Positions 51,607-59,144 of a stretch of 64,000 nt of DNA are shown piece after piece. Position 1 is the first letter of the stretch. The number at the start of each line of letters is the position of its first letter. The position numbers and the translations under genes were made by a program. The notes beneath the pieces are model-generated. The model ran no database searches, was not told the DNA's origin, and worked only from the letters and a program-made list of their open reading frames with translations. The DNA is from Planctomycetota bacterium. Its GTDB lineage: Bacteria > Planctomycetota > UBA8742 > UBA2392. The stretch is from NCBI GenBank assembly GCA_020638675.1, contig JACKID010000001.1, positions 186,001 to 250,000 of the forward strand, written 5' to 3'.

Positions 51607-52626
51607 ATGGCGAAGACGGCGTTGATCACCGGCATCACGGGCCAGGACGGCAGCTACCTGGCCGAGTTGCTGCTGGCCAAGGGCTACACGGTCTATGGGC
51701 TGATCCGGCGCAGCAGCACTTTCAACACCGACCGCATCAACCACCTGTACCAGGACCCGCACGACAAGGACTACCGCCTGCGGCTGGTCTACGGCGACCT
51801 GACCGACAGCGCCAACCTGCTGCGAGTCTTGAGCGAGTGCAGGCCAGCCGAGATCTACAACCTCGGCGCGCAATCCCATGTGAAGGTCAGCTTCGAAGTT
51901 CCCGAATACACGGCCGACGTGGATGCGCTGGGCGTGACGCGCCTGCTGGAGTGCATCCGCGCCACGGGCTTGCAGACGCGCCTGTACCAGGCCGGCAGCA
52001 GCGAGATGTACGGCAGTACGCCCGCGCCGCAGAACGAAGAATCGCTGTTTGCCCCGCGCTCGCCCTATGCGGCCGCCAAGGTGTACGCGCATCACATGGT
52101 GCGCAACTATCGTGAGGCGTACGGGCTGTTCGCGGTTGGCGGGATTCTGTTCAACCACGAGAGCCCGCGGCGCGGCATGACCTTCGTGACGCGCAAGATC
52201 AGCCGCGCGGTCGCGAGCATTAGGCACGGCAAGCAGGACAAACTGTTCCTCGGGAATCTCGACGCAAAGCGCGACTGGGGCTTCGCGCCCGATTACGTCG
52301 AAGGCATGTGGCAAATGCTGCAGGCCGACGCGCCGGACGACTACGTGCTCGCGACCAACGAAAGCCACAGCGTGCGCGAGTTTGTTCAGCACGCGTTTGA
52401 GACGGCCGGTCTGGACTGGGAGAAACACGTCGAAATGGACGAGCGCTACCTGCGCCCGACCGAAGTGGACGAGCTGCAGGGCGACTACTCGCGTGCAAGG
52501 AAGCAACTCGGCTGGGAGCCCAAAGTACGCTTCGCCGAGCTGGTGAAGACCATGGTCGAAGCCGACCTCGACGCGGTAAGGAACGGGCGGCGTGAATTCG
52601 AAGTCACTGAGCGGCACTTCAAGTGA
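51607..52626 (+). CDS. gmd: GDP-mannose 4,6-dehydratase
   Basis: A 339-residue extended SDR enzyme making GDP-4-keto-6-deoxymannose. Motifs are ALITGITGQDGSYLAELLLA (NADP binding), GLIRRSSTFNTDRINHLYQD, YNLGAQSHVKVSFEVPEYTA, the catalytic region YQAGSSEMYGSTPAPQNEES, the YxxxK in SPYAAAKVYAHHM, and NHESPRRGMTFVTRKI. It overlaps fcl by four bases (GTGA), so GDP-L-fucose is the likely product of the pair, for a surface glycan. Confidence 0.96.
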   Translation: MAKTALITGITGQDGSYLAELLLAKGYTVYGLIRRSSTFNTDRINHLYQDPHDKDYRLRLVYGDLTDSANLLRVLSECRPAEIYNLGAQSHVKVSFEVPEYTADVDALGVTRLLECIRATGLQTRLYQAGSSEMYGSTPAPQNEESLFAPRSPYAAAKVYAHHMVRNYREAYGLFAVGGILFNHESPRRGMTFVTRKISRAVASIRHGKQDKLFLGNLDAKRDWGFAPDYVEGMWQMLQADAPDDYVLATNESHSVREFVQHAFETAGLDWEKHVEMDERYLRPTEVDELQGDYSRARKQLGWEPKVRFAELVKTMVEADLDAVRNGRREFEVTERHFK

Positions 52627-53597
52627 TCGACCTGACGAACGAGCGGATTCTGGTGACCGGTGGCGCTGGCCTTCTTGGGCGCCAGCTGTGTGACTTGCTG
52701 CGTGTTGAGGGTTGCAAGAATCTGTTTACGCCGCGTTCGGCAGACTACGACCTGGTGGACCGCGCCGCCGTGCGGCGGATGTATGAGGCGTTCCGCCCGA
52801 CGGTCGTGATTCACCTTGCGGCGCGTGTCGGCGGCATCGGCGCGAACCGTGACAACCCGGGCCTGTTCTTTCACGACAACCTGGCCATGGGGCTGAACCT
52901 GATCGACGAGGCGCGGCACCTGAGCCTTCGCAAGTTCGTCCAGCTCGGCACGGTCTGCGCCTACCCGAAGTTCACTCCGGTGCCCTTCCGCGAAGATGCG
53001 TTGTGGGACGGCTTCCCCGAGGAGACCAACGCGCCGTACGGCATCGCGAAGAAGGCGCTGCTGGTGATGCTGCAAAGCTATCGCGCGCAGTACGGTCTGA
53101 ATGGCATCTATCTGCTGCCCGTGAACCTGTACGGCCCGGGCGACAATTTTGATCCGCACAGCAGCCACGTCATCCCGGCCATGATCCGCAAGTTCGGTGA
53201 AGTGGCGCGGGCTGCCAGCCCGCGCGAACGCGGGCAAGCTGCCCGCGCCACAGTCACGCTATGGGGCGACGGCACACCTTCGCGCGAGTTCCTGTACGTG
53301 CGTGACTGCGCAAAGGGGATCATCGAGGCAACCCGCAGCTACGAGGGCGCGGCGGCGGTCAATCTTGGCTCCGGGCGCGAGATCACGATGAAAGACCTCG
53401 CTGAACTGATTCGCGGGCTGACCGGAGGCAATGCGCAGATCGAGTGGGATGCCAGCATGCCCAACGGCCAGCCGCGGCGCTGCCTTGATACCTCGCGTGC
53501 GCAGGAAGCGTTCGGCTGGCACGCCGAAACGCGCCTCGAAGACGGGCTGAAACAGACCATCGCCTGGTGGCAGGCGCAGCGGGCGGGACACGCATGA
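52623..53597 (+). CDS. fcl: GDP-L-fucose synthase
   Basis: A 324-residue epimerase/reductase converting GDP-4-keto-6-deoxymannose to GDP-L-fucose. It starts at GTG 52623, overlapping the gmd stop. Motifs are ILVTGGAGLLGRQLCDLLRV, HLAARVGGIGANRDNPGLFF, LGTVCAYPKFTPVPFREDAL, and YGIAKKALLVMLQSYRAQYG (catalytic Tyr/Lys). Between HVIPAMIRKFGE and TLWGDGTPSREFLY there is an additional stretch, VARAASPRERGQAARATV, encoded by a 50-base palindrome. Elsewhere the enzyme is normal, so the insert is likely tolerated as a surface loop. Confidence 0.95.
   Translation: MIDLTNERILVTGGAGLLGRQLCDLLRVEGCKNLFTPRSADYDLVDRAAVRRMYEAFRPTVVIHLAARVGGIGANRDNPGLFFHDNLAMGLNLIDEARHLSLRKFVQLGTVCAYPKFTPVPFREDALWDGFPEETNAPYGIAKKALLVMLQSYRAQYGLNGIYLLPVNLYGPGDNFDPHSSHVIPAMIRKFGEVARAASPRERGQAARATVTLWGDGTPSREFLYVRDCAKGIIEATRSYEGAAAVNLGSGREITMKDLAELIRGLTGGNAQIEWDASMPNGQPRRCLDTSRAQEAFGWHAETRLEDGLKQTIAWWQAQRAGHA
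53202..53251. repeat. Palindromic element inserted in frame in fcl
   Basis: GTGGCGCGGGC and GCCCGCGCCAC form the outer arms. Between them are two smaller hairpins, GCGGGCTGCCAGCCCGC and GCGGGCAAGCTGCCCGC. The 50 bases are read through in frame as part of fcl. Confidence 0.8.
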
Positions 53598-54076
53598 CCG
53601 ACGCCGTGCCGGAGTCTCAGCGGCAGGGCCTCGCCGAGACCAACCCGCTGGCGGCCGGGCTGATCGCTATGGGGGTGTTCCTGCTTGGTGGGTTGATCTG
53701 CGTCTGGCTTCCGCGCTGGCTCGCGCCGGATTCCGACTTTGCAGCGTTCATCAGTTTTCTCGCGCTGCCGGCCGCGTTCATGCTTTCCATGGTGCTGTGG
53801 CAGGGTGTGACAGTCCTGTTCGGTCTGTTCCGGCGGATCACACGCGGCAAGCGCGGCGTGCGGGACACCAGCATCACGGGCGCGCTGGCGCGCAAGGCGT
53901 GGCTGCTGATCCCCGCGCCGGTCCTGTTCAACACCGGCACTGGCATCGCGACCGGGCTGCTCGGGCATTCGGGCTTCGCGCTGACGGTGGGTGTCTACGC
54001 GGGAGCGGGACTGGCCTACGGGCTGCTCTGCTTCGGGCTAGGCCGCGCAGGGATGCTGCCCATTCTGGAAGACTAG
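53594..54076 (+). CDS. Small integral membrane protein, unknown
   Basis: A 160-residue protein whose ATG at 53594 overlaps the fcl stop (ATGA). It has four hydrophobic helices (LAAGLIAMGVFLLGGLICVW, FISFLALPAAFMLSMVLWQG, AWLLIPAPVLFNTGTGIATG, FALTVGVYAGAGLAYGLLCF) and a basic loop (FRRITRGKRGVRDTS). I do not recognise a family. Its coupling to gmd-fcl suggests a role in the same surface-glycan process, unproven. Its stop codon overlaps that of the convergent ArsC-like gene. Confidence 0.65.
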   Translation: MTDAVPESQRQGLAETNPLAAGLIAMGVFLLGGLICVWLPRWLAPDSDFAAFISFLALPAAFMLSMVLWQGVTVLFGLFRRITRGKRGVRDTSITGALARKAWLLIPAPVLFNTGTGIATGLLGHSGFALTVGVYAGAGLAYGLLCFGLGRAGMLPILED

Positions 54077-54420
54077 AGCGCCGCCCTCGCGCCATCGACA
54101 GCCGCCTTGGCGTTGCCAATGAAGATCTGCCCGTCGACCACGATCACCGGTCGCTTCAGGAACGAGTAGTGTTCGAGGATGAACTTGCGGAAGTCGTTCT
54201 CGCCGAACTTGCCGACGTCCAGACCCAGGTTTTTGATCTGCTGGCTGCGGCGTGAGAACAGCGCCTCGTAGCTGCCAGCCAGCTTCTTGAGCGCGTCCAC
54301 TTCATCGGGCTTCAGCGGCTCGGCTTTCAGTTCGCGCTGCGCAAGCTTCTTCGTGCCAAGCTGCTGCCAGATCTTTTTGCAGGTGTTGCAGGTGCCCAGG
54401 TGAATGAAGACGTTGTCCAT
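54073..54420 (-). CDS. ArsC/Spx-family thioredoxin-fold protein
   Basis: A 115-residue protein of the ArsC family. It has an active-site-like CNTC near the start (FIHLGTCNTCKKIWQQLGTK), the helix LKPDEVDALKKLAGSYEALF, and the cis-Pro strand with RPVIVVDGQIFIGN. The Arg trio typical of true arsenate reductases is not complete, and the CxxC is instead like YffB/Spx-type members. It therefore may be a glutathione-linked reductase of unknown substrate. No ars genes lie nearby. Confidence 0.8.
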   Translation of the reverse strand: MDNVFIHLGTCNTCKKIWQQLGTKKLAQRELKAEPLKPDEVDALKKLAGSYEALFSRRSQQIKNLGLDVGKFGENDFRKFILEHYSFLKRPVIVVDGQIFIGNAKAAVDGARAAL

Positions 54421-54472
54421 TTCCGCTCACTCGCTCGTATGTAGGATGCGCGCGACCATAGCAAGGACGGCC

Positions 54473-55150
54473 ATGCTGTTCACCAAAGCACGACTTCACA
54501 TCAAGCCCGAGATCCGTGAGTGGATCGACGAGCAATGGCCCTGGCTGGTCGAGAAGCTCAACATGGGCGACCTCGCCGAGCACCTGGTCATTGAGCCGAC
54601 GGACGAGTTCTTCCCCGACAAGTGGGAGGCTTCGCGCGAAGCGGTCCAGAACCTGTTCGGAACAGTGGTCGAGTATGCGGAGGTTGAGCGCGAGCGGGTT
54701 TTGCTCGGGTTGCTCGAGCCGCAGGAAGAAATGCCGCCTGCCCTGGTGAAGCAGGACGACAAATATCTGTTGCCGGTCGAGATATCCGAGTTGCGGGACC
54801 CAACCGTCGTGGTCGCGATTCTGTCACGCAAGCTGGCCCTGCTGCGCTTGCTGGACGCCGGGCTGGATCTCAAGCGCGACGACCTGCCGCTGCTGATGGA
54901 CCTTGCGTGCGTTGTGATGGGGCTGGGCATTTTCAACGCGAACGCGGCCGTGCCGCAGGTGCCGCGCTGAGGCGTCGCCAACTGCGGGCAGTCTGCCCAG
55001 GCACGCGGGTTCATGAACTGGCCGATGTACGGCTACGCCTTCGGCAAGCTGGCCAAGGCGCGCGGCGAGACCAAGCCGGCGTGGATCAAGCATCTGCGCG
55101 AAGACACCAAGATCTTCACACGCGAAGCAATCAAGTGGTTGAGCAAGTAG
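54473..55150 (+). pseudogene. Hypothetical protein gene interrupted by an in-frame TGA
   Basis: From ATG 54473 the frame encodes 165 residues (MLFTKARLHIKPEIREWIDE ... LGIFNANAAVPQVPR) and meets TGA at 54968-54970. The same frame then continues for 59 codons to TAG 55150, with a plausible protein end (RGFMNWPMYGYAFGKLAKAR, GETKPAWIKHLREDTKIFTR). The second part starts at no good start codon of its own. A one-base change from TGG (Trp) would give a single 225-residue protein. I recognise no family. It is either a nonsense mutation, a sequencing error or true termination. Confidence 0.6.
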
Positions 55151-55246
55151 AGCCCCGGCTGAAAAGCCGGGGAGTCACCGAAGGTGACAACGAGCTGGAC
55201 GCTTCCGACGCTTTGCGTCGGCCCCCGGCTTTTCAGCCGGGGCTCT
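55149..55246. repeat. Compound palindrome of four hairpins between interrupted gene and rph
   Basis: CCCCGGCT-GAAA-AGCCGGGG (55153), GTCACC-GAA-GGTGAC (55174), CCGACGC-TTT-GCGTCGG (55205) and CCCCGGCT-TTTC-AGCCGGGG (55223). The outer two are inverted copies of each other, so the whole 98 bases can also fold into a cloverleaf-like structure. Both neighbouring stop codons touch it, and it probably terminates both transcripts. Confidence 0.8.
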
Positions 55247-55982
55247 AGTCCAGCAGCTTGCGTTGCTTCTCGGTCAGCTGCGCGATGCCGACTGCGGCGA
55301 GGTCGATCAGCTCGTTCAGCTGCTCGCGCGGGAAGGCGCGTTCCTCGGCCGTGCCTTGCACTTCGATGAACATGCCCTTGCCGGTCATCACCACGTTCAT
55401 GTCGGTGTGCGCGGCGAAGTCTTCCTTGTAATCCAGGTCGAGCACCGGCTGGCCATCGACGATGCCGACGCTGACGGCCGCCACGCTGTCGATCAGCGGC
55501 CAGTACTTCAGCTTGCCGTCTTCCTTCATCTTCAGCAGGCAGTCCCACAGCGCGACGTAAGCGCCGGTGATGCTGGCCGTGCGTGTGCCGCCGTCGGCCT
55601 GGATCACGTCGCAGTCGAGCCAGATGGTGCGTTCGCCGACCATCTTCAGGTCGATGATTGCGCGCAGGCTTCGGCCGATCAGTCGCTGGATCTCGACGCT
55701 GCGCCCGTCCACCTTGCCGCTGCGGTCGCGCGACTTGCGTGTGTTGGTGCTGCTGGGAAGCATCGCGTACTCGGCCGTGAGCCAGCCGGCTCGTTCATCG
55801 GCCGGCTTGCTCATGTTCGCGCCGCGCAGCCAGGGCGGGACGGAGTCCTCGTACATCGCGGTGCACAGCACGCGTGTGTTGCCGAACTCGACAAGCACGC
55901 TGCCCTGCGCGTTGTTGGTGAAGCCGCGAGTGAAGCGGATTTCGCGAAGCTGGTCGCCGGCGCGTCCGTCGTGTCGTGCCAC
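55245..55982 (-). CDS. rph: Ribonuclease PH
   Basis: A 245-residue phosphorolytic 3' exoribonuclease that trims tRNA 3' ends. The start is GTG at 55982, overlapping the panD stop by one base (TAGTG). Motifs are RFTRGFTNNAQGSVLVEFGN, AEYAMLPSSTNTRKSRDRSG, EIQRLIGRSLRAIIDLKMVG and the phosphate/metal region CDVIQADGGTRTASITGAYV. The C-terminal part is LDYKEDFAAHTDMNVVMTGK and FIEVQGTAEERAFPREQL. Length normal. Confidence 0.96.
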   Translation of the reverse strand: MARHDGRAGDQLREIRFTRGFTNNAQGSVLVEFGNTRVLCTAMYEDSVPPWLRGANMSKPADERAGWLTAEYAMLPSSTNTRKSRDRSGKVDGRSVEIQRLIGRSLRAIIDLKMVGERTIWLDCDVIQADGGTRTASITGAYVALWDCLLKMKEDGKLKYWPLIDSVAAVSVGIVDGQPVLDLDYKEDFAAHTDMNVVMTGKGMFIEVQGTAEERAFPREQLNELIDLAAVGIAQLTEKQRKLLD

Positions 55983-56341
55983 TAGTGTCCTTCCCCGACG
56001 ATTTCGTTTTTCTCGTTGAGGAGGATGACCTTGGCCTGGTGGTCCTTGATCTCGTCGCGCTCGAAGTAGCCGAACGCAACGATGATGACGCGGTCGCCAA
56101 CCTGGGCCAGGCGCGCGGCCGCGCCGTTGAGCCCGATGGTCTTGCTGCCGCTGCGAACCGGGATCGTGTAGGTGGAAAAGCGCGCGCCGTTGTTGATGTT
56201 GTAGATGTCCACCTTCTGGTACGGCAGAATCCCGGACGCGGCCAGCAGGTCCGCGTCGATGGAAATGCTTCCCTGGTACGACAGGTCACACTGCGTGACC
56301 GTCGCCTGGTGAAGCTTGCCTGTGAACATCTCGATTTGCAT
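55982..56341 (-). CDS. panD: Aspartate 1-decarboxylase
   Basis: A 119-residue pyruvoyl enzyme making beta-alanine for pantothenate. I start it at ATG 56341 (MQIEMFTGKLHQATVTQCDL). The self-cleavage site is in SYQGSISIDADLLAASGILP, between Gly and Ser, and YNINNGARFSTYTIPV and GSKTIGLNGAAARLAQVGDR follow. Length normal. It is translationally coupled to rph, an unusual partner. panB and panC are not in the window. Confidence 0.95.
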   Translation of the reverse strand: MQIEMFTGKLHQATVTQCDLSYQGSISIDADLLAASGILPYQKVDIYNINNGARFSTYTIPVRSGSKTIGLNGAAARLAQVGDRVIIVAFGYFERDEIKDHQAKVILLNEKNEIVGEGH

Positions 56342-56425
56342 GGCGCTCTTCCTGACCGAAATTCTATGGGCGCAAGGGTTAGCGTCAATCACCCGCGCTT
56401 TTGCGGGCGCCTTCTTAACGCCTTC

Positions 56426-57142
56426 TCAGACAGATTCCAGTCCCGAGTACAGGGCACTTCCCACGCGCACGTGCGTTGCGCCTTCCTCAATTGCTACTTC
56501 GAAATCGCCGCTCATGCCCATACTGAGACTGTTGGCGCCGGCCGGCATGCATGAGGTTTCGATCATCTCGCGCGACAGCTCCGCAAGGCGCTTGAAATGG
56601 GGGCGCGCAGTCTCGGGGTCGTCGTCGTAGGGGGCCATGCACATCAGCCCCCACAGGTGCAATCGCGGCAGACGTAGAATTTCCTTTAGTGAATCTCTCA
56701 GCTCGCCCGGCTCCAGCCCGCCCTTTTGCGCCTCGCCCGCGACGTTGACCTGCACAAGAATCCCGGCCGTGCGCTGCAGCTCTTCGGCGCGTTTGCTGAT
56801 TTCCTGTGCGAGTTTGACCGAGTCCACACTGTGAATGACATCGAACTGCTCCAGCACGCGCCTGACTTTATTGCGCTGCAGCGGGCCGATGAAGTGCAGC
56901 GTGGGGCGCTTTGCGCCGGCCAGCGCGGGCACGTGCGGCAGTTTCTCGGCCGCGGTCTGCTGGCGATTCTCGGCGATGTCGCGAACGCCAAGCTCCAGCA
57001 CGGCCTGCGTGGTTTCCGCGTCAACGCTTTTTGTAACCGCGATCAACGTCACGTCGCCGGGGTCGCGCCCGGCACGCCGGGCGGCCTCGGTGATGCGGCG
57101 CCGCACGGCCTGCAGGTTGGTTTTGAGCGTTTCGCGATCCAT
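56426..57142 (-). CDS. YggS-family PLP-binding protein (PLPHP)
   Basis: A 238-residue member of the COG0325 family, which keeps pyridoxal phosphate balanced and binds it through a lysine in the TLIAVTKSVDAETTQAVLEL strand. The other motifs are GVRDIAENRQQTAAEKL, LHFIGPLQRNKVRRVLEQFD, HSVDSVKLAQEISKRAEEL, the LHLWGLMCMAPYDDDPETAR region and SMGMSGDFEVAIEEGATHVR for phosphate binding. Length normal. It is divergent from the pyrimidine operon. Confidence 0.93.
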   Translation of the reverse strand: MDRETLKTNLQAVRRRITEAARRAGRDPGDVTLIAVTKSVDAETTQAVLELGVRDIAENRQQTAAEKLPHVPALAGAKRPTLHFIGPLQRNKVRRVLEQFDVIHSVDSVKLAQEISKRAEELQRTAGILVQVNVAGEAQKGGLEPGELRDSLKEILRLPRLHLWGLMCMAPYDDDPETARPHFKRLAELSREMIETSCMPAGANSLSMGMSGDFEVAIEEGATHVRVGSALYSGLESV

Positions 57143-57221
57143 GGCGGCAGTTTAGCGCTGGCCCGGGGGTTTGCACTGCGGCGTGAGGGAACTATAAATC
57201 TCCGAACCACCGGAGGGACAG

Positions 57222-57308
57222 GTGAAGCGAACGGACTGCCAGGATCGAGCGAGCGACGCCCAGAGCGTCGCTATTTTTTTGTGCAGGCCGTACGGGGGTG
57301 AGAGTTGA
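57222..57308 (+). CDS. Candidate pyrB leader peptide (pyrL-type)
   Basis: A 28-codon ORF from GTG 57222, with GGAGG five bases after which comes GACAG and the start. It encodes MKRTDCQDRASDAQSVAIFL then CRPYGGES. Its TGA (57306-57308) overlaps the TTG start of pyrB. Codons run straight through the terminator hairpin and its T-tract (ATT TTT TTG). This is the arrangement of the enterobacterial pyrBI leader, where coupled translation prevents termination when UTP is low. The parallel is by layout, not by peptide sequence. Confidence 0.6.
   Translation: MKRTDCQDRASDAQSVAIFLCRPYGGES
57252..57280 (+). terminator. Intrinsic terminator (attenuator) in the pyrB leader
   Basis: AGCGACGC, loop CCAGA, GCGTCGCT, then ATTTTTTT (seven consecutive T). 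It lies 25 bases before the pyrB start, in the direction of transcription, so it must be bypassed for the operon to be expressed. Possible -10 element TATAAA at 57193-57198. Confidence 0.85.
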
Positions 57309-58252
57309 CCACCGCCGTTGCCTGGAAGCGCAAAGATCTGCTCGGGCTCGAGGAGCTCAGCCGCGAAGAAATCCTTCACGTCCTCGACACCGCCAACGGC
57401 TTCAAGGAAATCAGCACGCGCAGCATCAAGAAGGCGCCCGCGTTGCGCGGCAAGGTCGTGCTGAACCTGTTCTTTGAGCCGAGCACCCGTACCAAGGCCA
57501 GCTTTTCACTCGCCGCCCAGCGCCTGAGCGCGGACCTGGTGGACATCGTCAAGGAGGCCAGCAGCGCGGTGAAGGGCGAGAGCCTGGTGGACACCGGGCG
57601 CAACCTGGAAGCCATGGGCGTGGACATCGTGATCGTGCGCCACCAGCAGGCGGGCGCGCCTGCGCTGCTCGCGCGCAGCCTGGATGCCTGTGTGGTCAAT
57701 GCGGGCGACGGCACGCACGAGCACCCGACGCAGGGGCTGTTGGACATCTTCACGATGCGCGAGAAGTTCGGCGATCTGGCCGGCAAAAAGATCGCGCTGG
57801 TCGGCGATATCACCCACAGCCGCGTGGCGCGCAGCAACATCTGGGGCCTGCGCAAGCTCGGGGCCGAGGTCGGGCTGATCGGTCCGAAGACGCTGATCCC
57901 CGGCTCGCTCAAGGAACTCGGGGTGAACATCCACTACAACCTCGACGAGGTTGTCGACCACTACGACGTGTTCAACATCCTGCGCATCCAGATGGAGCGG
58001 CAGAACAAGGGCCTGTTCCCCAGCGTGCGCGAGTACCACTACCTGTACGGCATCGACAGCAAGCGCCTGAGCCGCATGAAGCCGGACGTCGTGATCATGC
58101 ACCCCGGGCCGATCAACCGCGGCATCGAGATCAGCCAGGAAGTCGCCGACGGCGAAAACAGCGTGATTCTGCGCCAGGTCGCGAACGGGCTGGCCGTGCG
58201 CATGGCGGTTCTCGTGCTCGTTCAGTCCGCAAAGGAAGCCCATGGCGGATGA
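57305..58252 (+). CDS. pyrB: Aspartate carbamoyltransferase catalytic subunit
   Basis: A 315-residue ATCase, the first committed step of pyrimidine synthesis. It starts at TTG 57305. The motifs are VLNLFFEPSTRTKASFSLAA (carbamoyl phosphate), VDTGRNLEAMGVDIVIVRHQ, GDGTHEHPTQGLLDIFTMRE, ALVGDITHSRVARSNIWGLR, MERQNKGLFPSVREYHYLYG and IMHPGPINRGIEISQEVADG (aspartate domain). No regulatory-chain gene (pyrI) follows; instead a non-catalytic DHOase homolog is encoded in the same operon, as in class A ATCases of Pseudomonas type. Expression is probably controlled by the leader attenuator. Confidence 0.96.
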   Translation: MTTAVAWKRKDLLGLEELSREEILHVLDTANGFKEISTRSIKKAPALRGKVVLNLFFEPSTRTKASFSLAAQRLSADLVDIVKEASSAVKGESLVDTGRNLEAMGVDIVIVRHQQAGAPALLARSLDACVVNAGDGTHEHPTQGLLDIFTMREKFGDLAGKKIALVGDITHSRVARSNIWGLRKLGAEVGLIGPKTLIPGSLKELGVNIHYNLDEVVDHYDVFNILRIQMERQNKGLFPSVREYHYLYGIDSKRLSRMKPDVVIMHPGPINRGIEISQEVADGENSVILRQVANGLAVRMAVLVLVQSAKEAHGG

Positions 58253-59144
58253 GCCGAAAGCCGGGTCAGACGACACGCCGGTGCGCGAGACGATTCCCTG
58301 GCAGCTTCGCGCGACGTTCACGCCCGTGCTGCTGGTGTTCATGCTGCTGATCGGTGTTCGCATGCTCAATGCCGTCAGCCTGTACCCGGGCGTGGTGTCG
58401 GATGCCTCGGTCGCACCGCGCGTGGCCAAGGAGCGCGACGACGTTCGCGAAGTCAGCTTCGAGGCCGAAGACGGCGTGAAGCTGTACGGCTGGGTGCTGG
58501 GGCCCGACACGGCCCCGCGCAAGATCATCCAGTTCATGGGCAACGGAGAATTCGTCGGGCACAGCGCCGGGCTTTACGCCGACACCTGCAAGGCGCTCGA
58601 TGCCCAGTTCCTTCTGTTTGATTACCGCGGCTTCGCGAACAGCGAAGGCCGTCCCAGCGAGCCCGGGCTGTACGCCGATGCGCGCGGCGCCTGGCGCTTT
58701 GCGATGGACGAGCTGCACTGGAAGCCGGCGCAGACGATCATCTGGGGCCGCTCACTGGGCGGCGCGCCGGCAATCAAGCTCACGGCCGAGCTGGTCGCGG
58801 ACAAGACGCCGCCGGAAGCCCTGATCATTGAGGCGGCGTTCACGAGCGTCCGCGACATGGCGGGGGTCGCCATGCCGAAGCTGGGCAAGCCGGAGTGGCT
58901 GATCTACGACCTCTACGACAACCTCGGGCGTGCGCCGGAGTTGAAGCTGCCGGTATTCCACTTCCATGGCACGAGCGACGAGATCATTCCGTACAGCCAG
59001 GGGGAAGAGTTGTACGAAGCCCTGCCCGGGCCGAAGGAGCACATGGCACTGGACGGCGTCGGGCACAACAACATCTGGGATGACGATGCGCGCGCAAGCA
59101 CAATCCGCCAGCGCATGGATGCTTTCCTGAAGGCACACGAATGA
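58242..59144 (+). CDS. Membrane-anchored alpha/beta hydrolase
   Basis: A 300-residue protein. One membrane helix near the N-terminus (LRATFTPVLLVFMLLIGVRM) precedes a hydrolase domain of the BEM46/YfhR type. The oxyanion region is IIQFMGNGEFVGHSAGLYAD, the nucleophile elbow is IIWGRSLGGAPAIKLT (Ser), the acid is HGTSDEIIPYSQGEEL, and the His is in LDGVGHNNIWDD, so the catalytic triad is present. The active domain should face the periplasm or be membrane-bound. It overlaps pyrB by 11 bases and pyrC-like by 4, so it is firmly in the pyrimidine operon, although its substrate is unknown. Confidence 0.88.
   Translation: MADEPKAGSDDTPVRETIPWQLRATFTPVLLVFMLLIGVRMLNAVSLYPGVVSDASVAPRVAKERDDVREVSFEAEDGVKLYGWVLGPDTAPRKIIQFMGNGEFVGHSAGLYADTCKALDAQFLLFDYRGFANSEGRPSEPGLYADARGAWRFAMDELHWKPAQTIIWGRSLGGAPAIKLTAELVADKTPPEALIIEAAFTSVRDMAGVAMPKLGKPEWLIYDLYDNLGRAPELKLPVFHFHGTSDEIIPYSQGEELYEALPGPKEHMALDGVGHNNIWDDDARASTIRQRMDAFLKAHE

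Noticed and set aside
54968..54970. Selenocysteine or reassigned TGA in the interrupted gene
   Set aside because: TGA ends many intact genes here, the position is not in a redox motif, and no hairpin of SECIS type follows at the right distance.
55149..55246. A tRNA-like molecule in the cloverleaf-shaped palindrome
   Set aside because: It lacks acceptor-stem geometry, T-loop consensus and CCA; the arms are terminator-type hairpins.
57190..57280. A PyrR-binding attenuator or riboswitch in the pyrB leader
   Set aside because: I could not find the PyrR anti-antiterminator consensus or a known aptamer, whereas a leader ORF through the terminator is directly visible.
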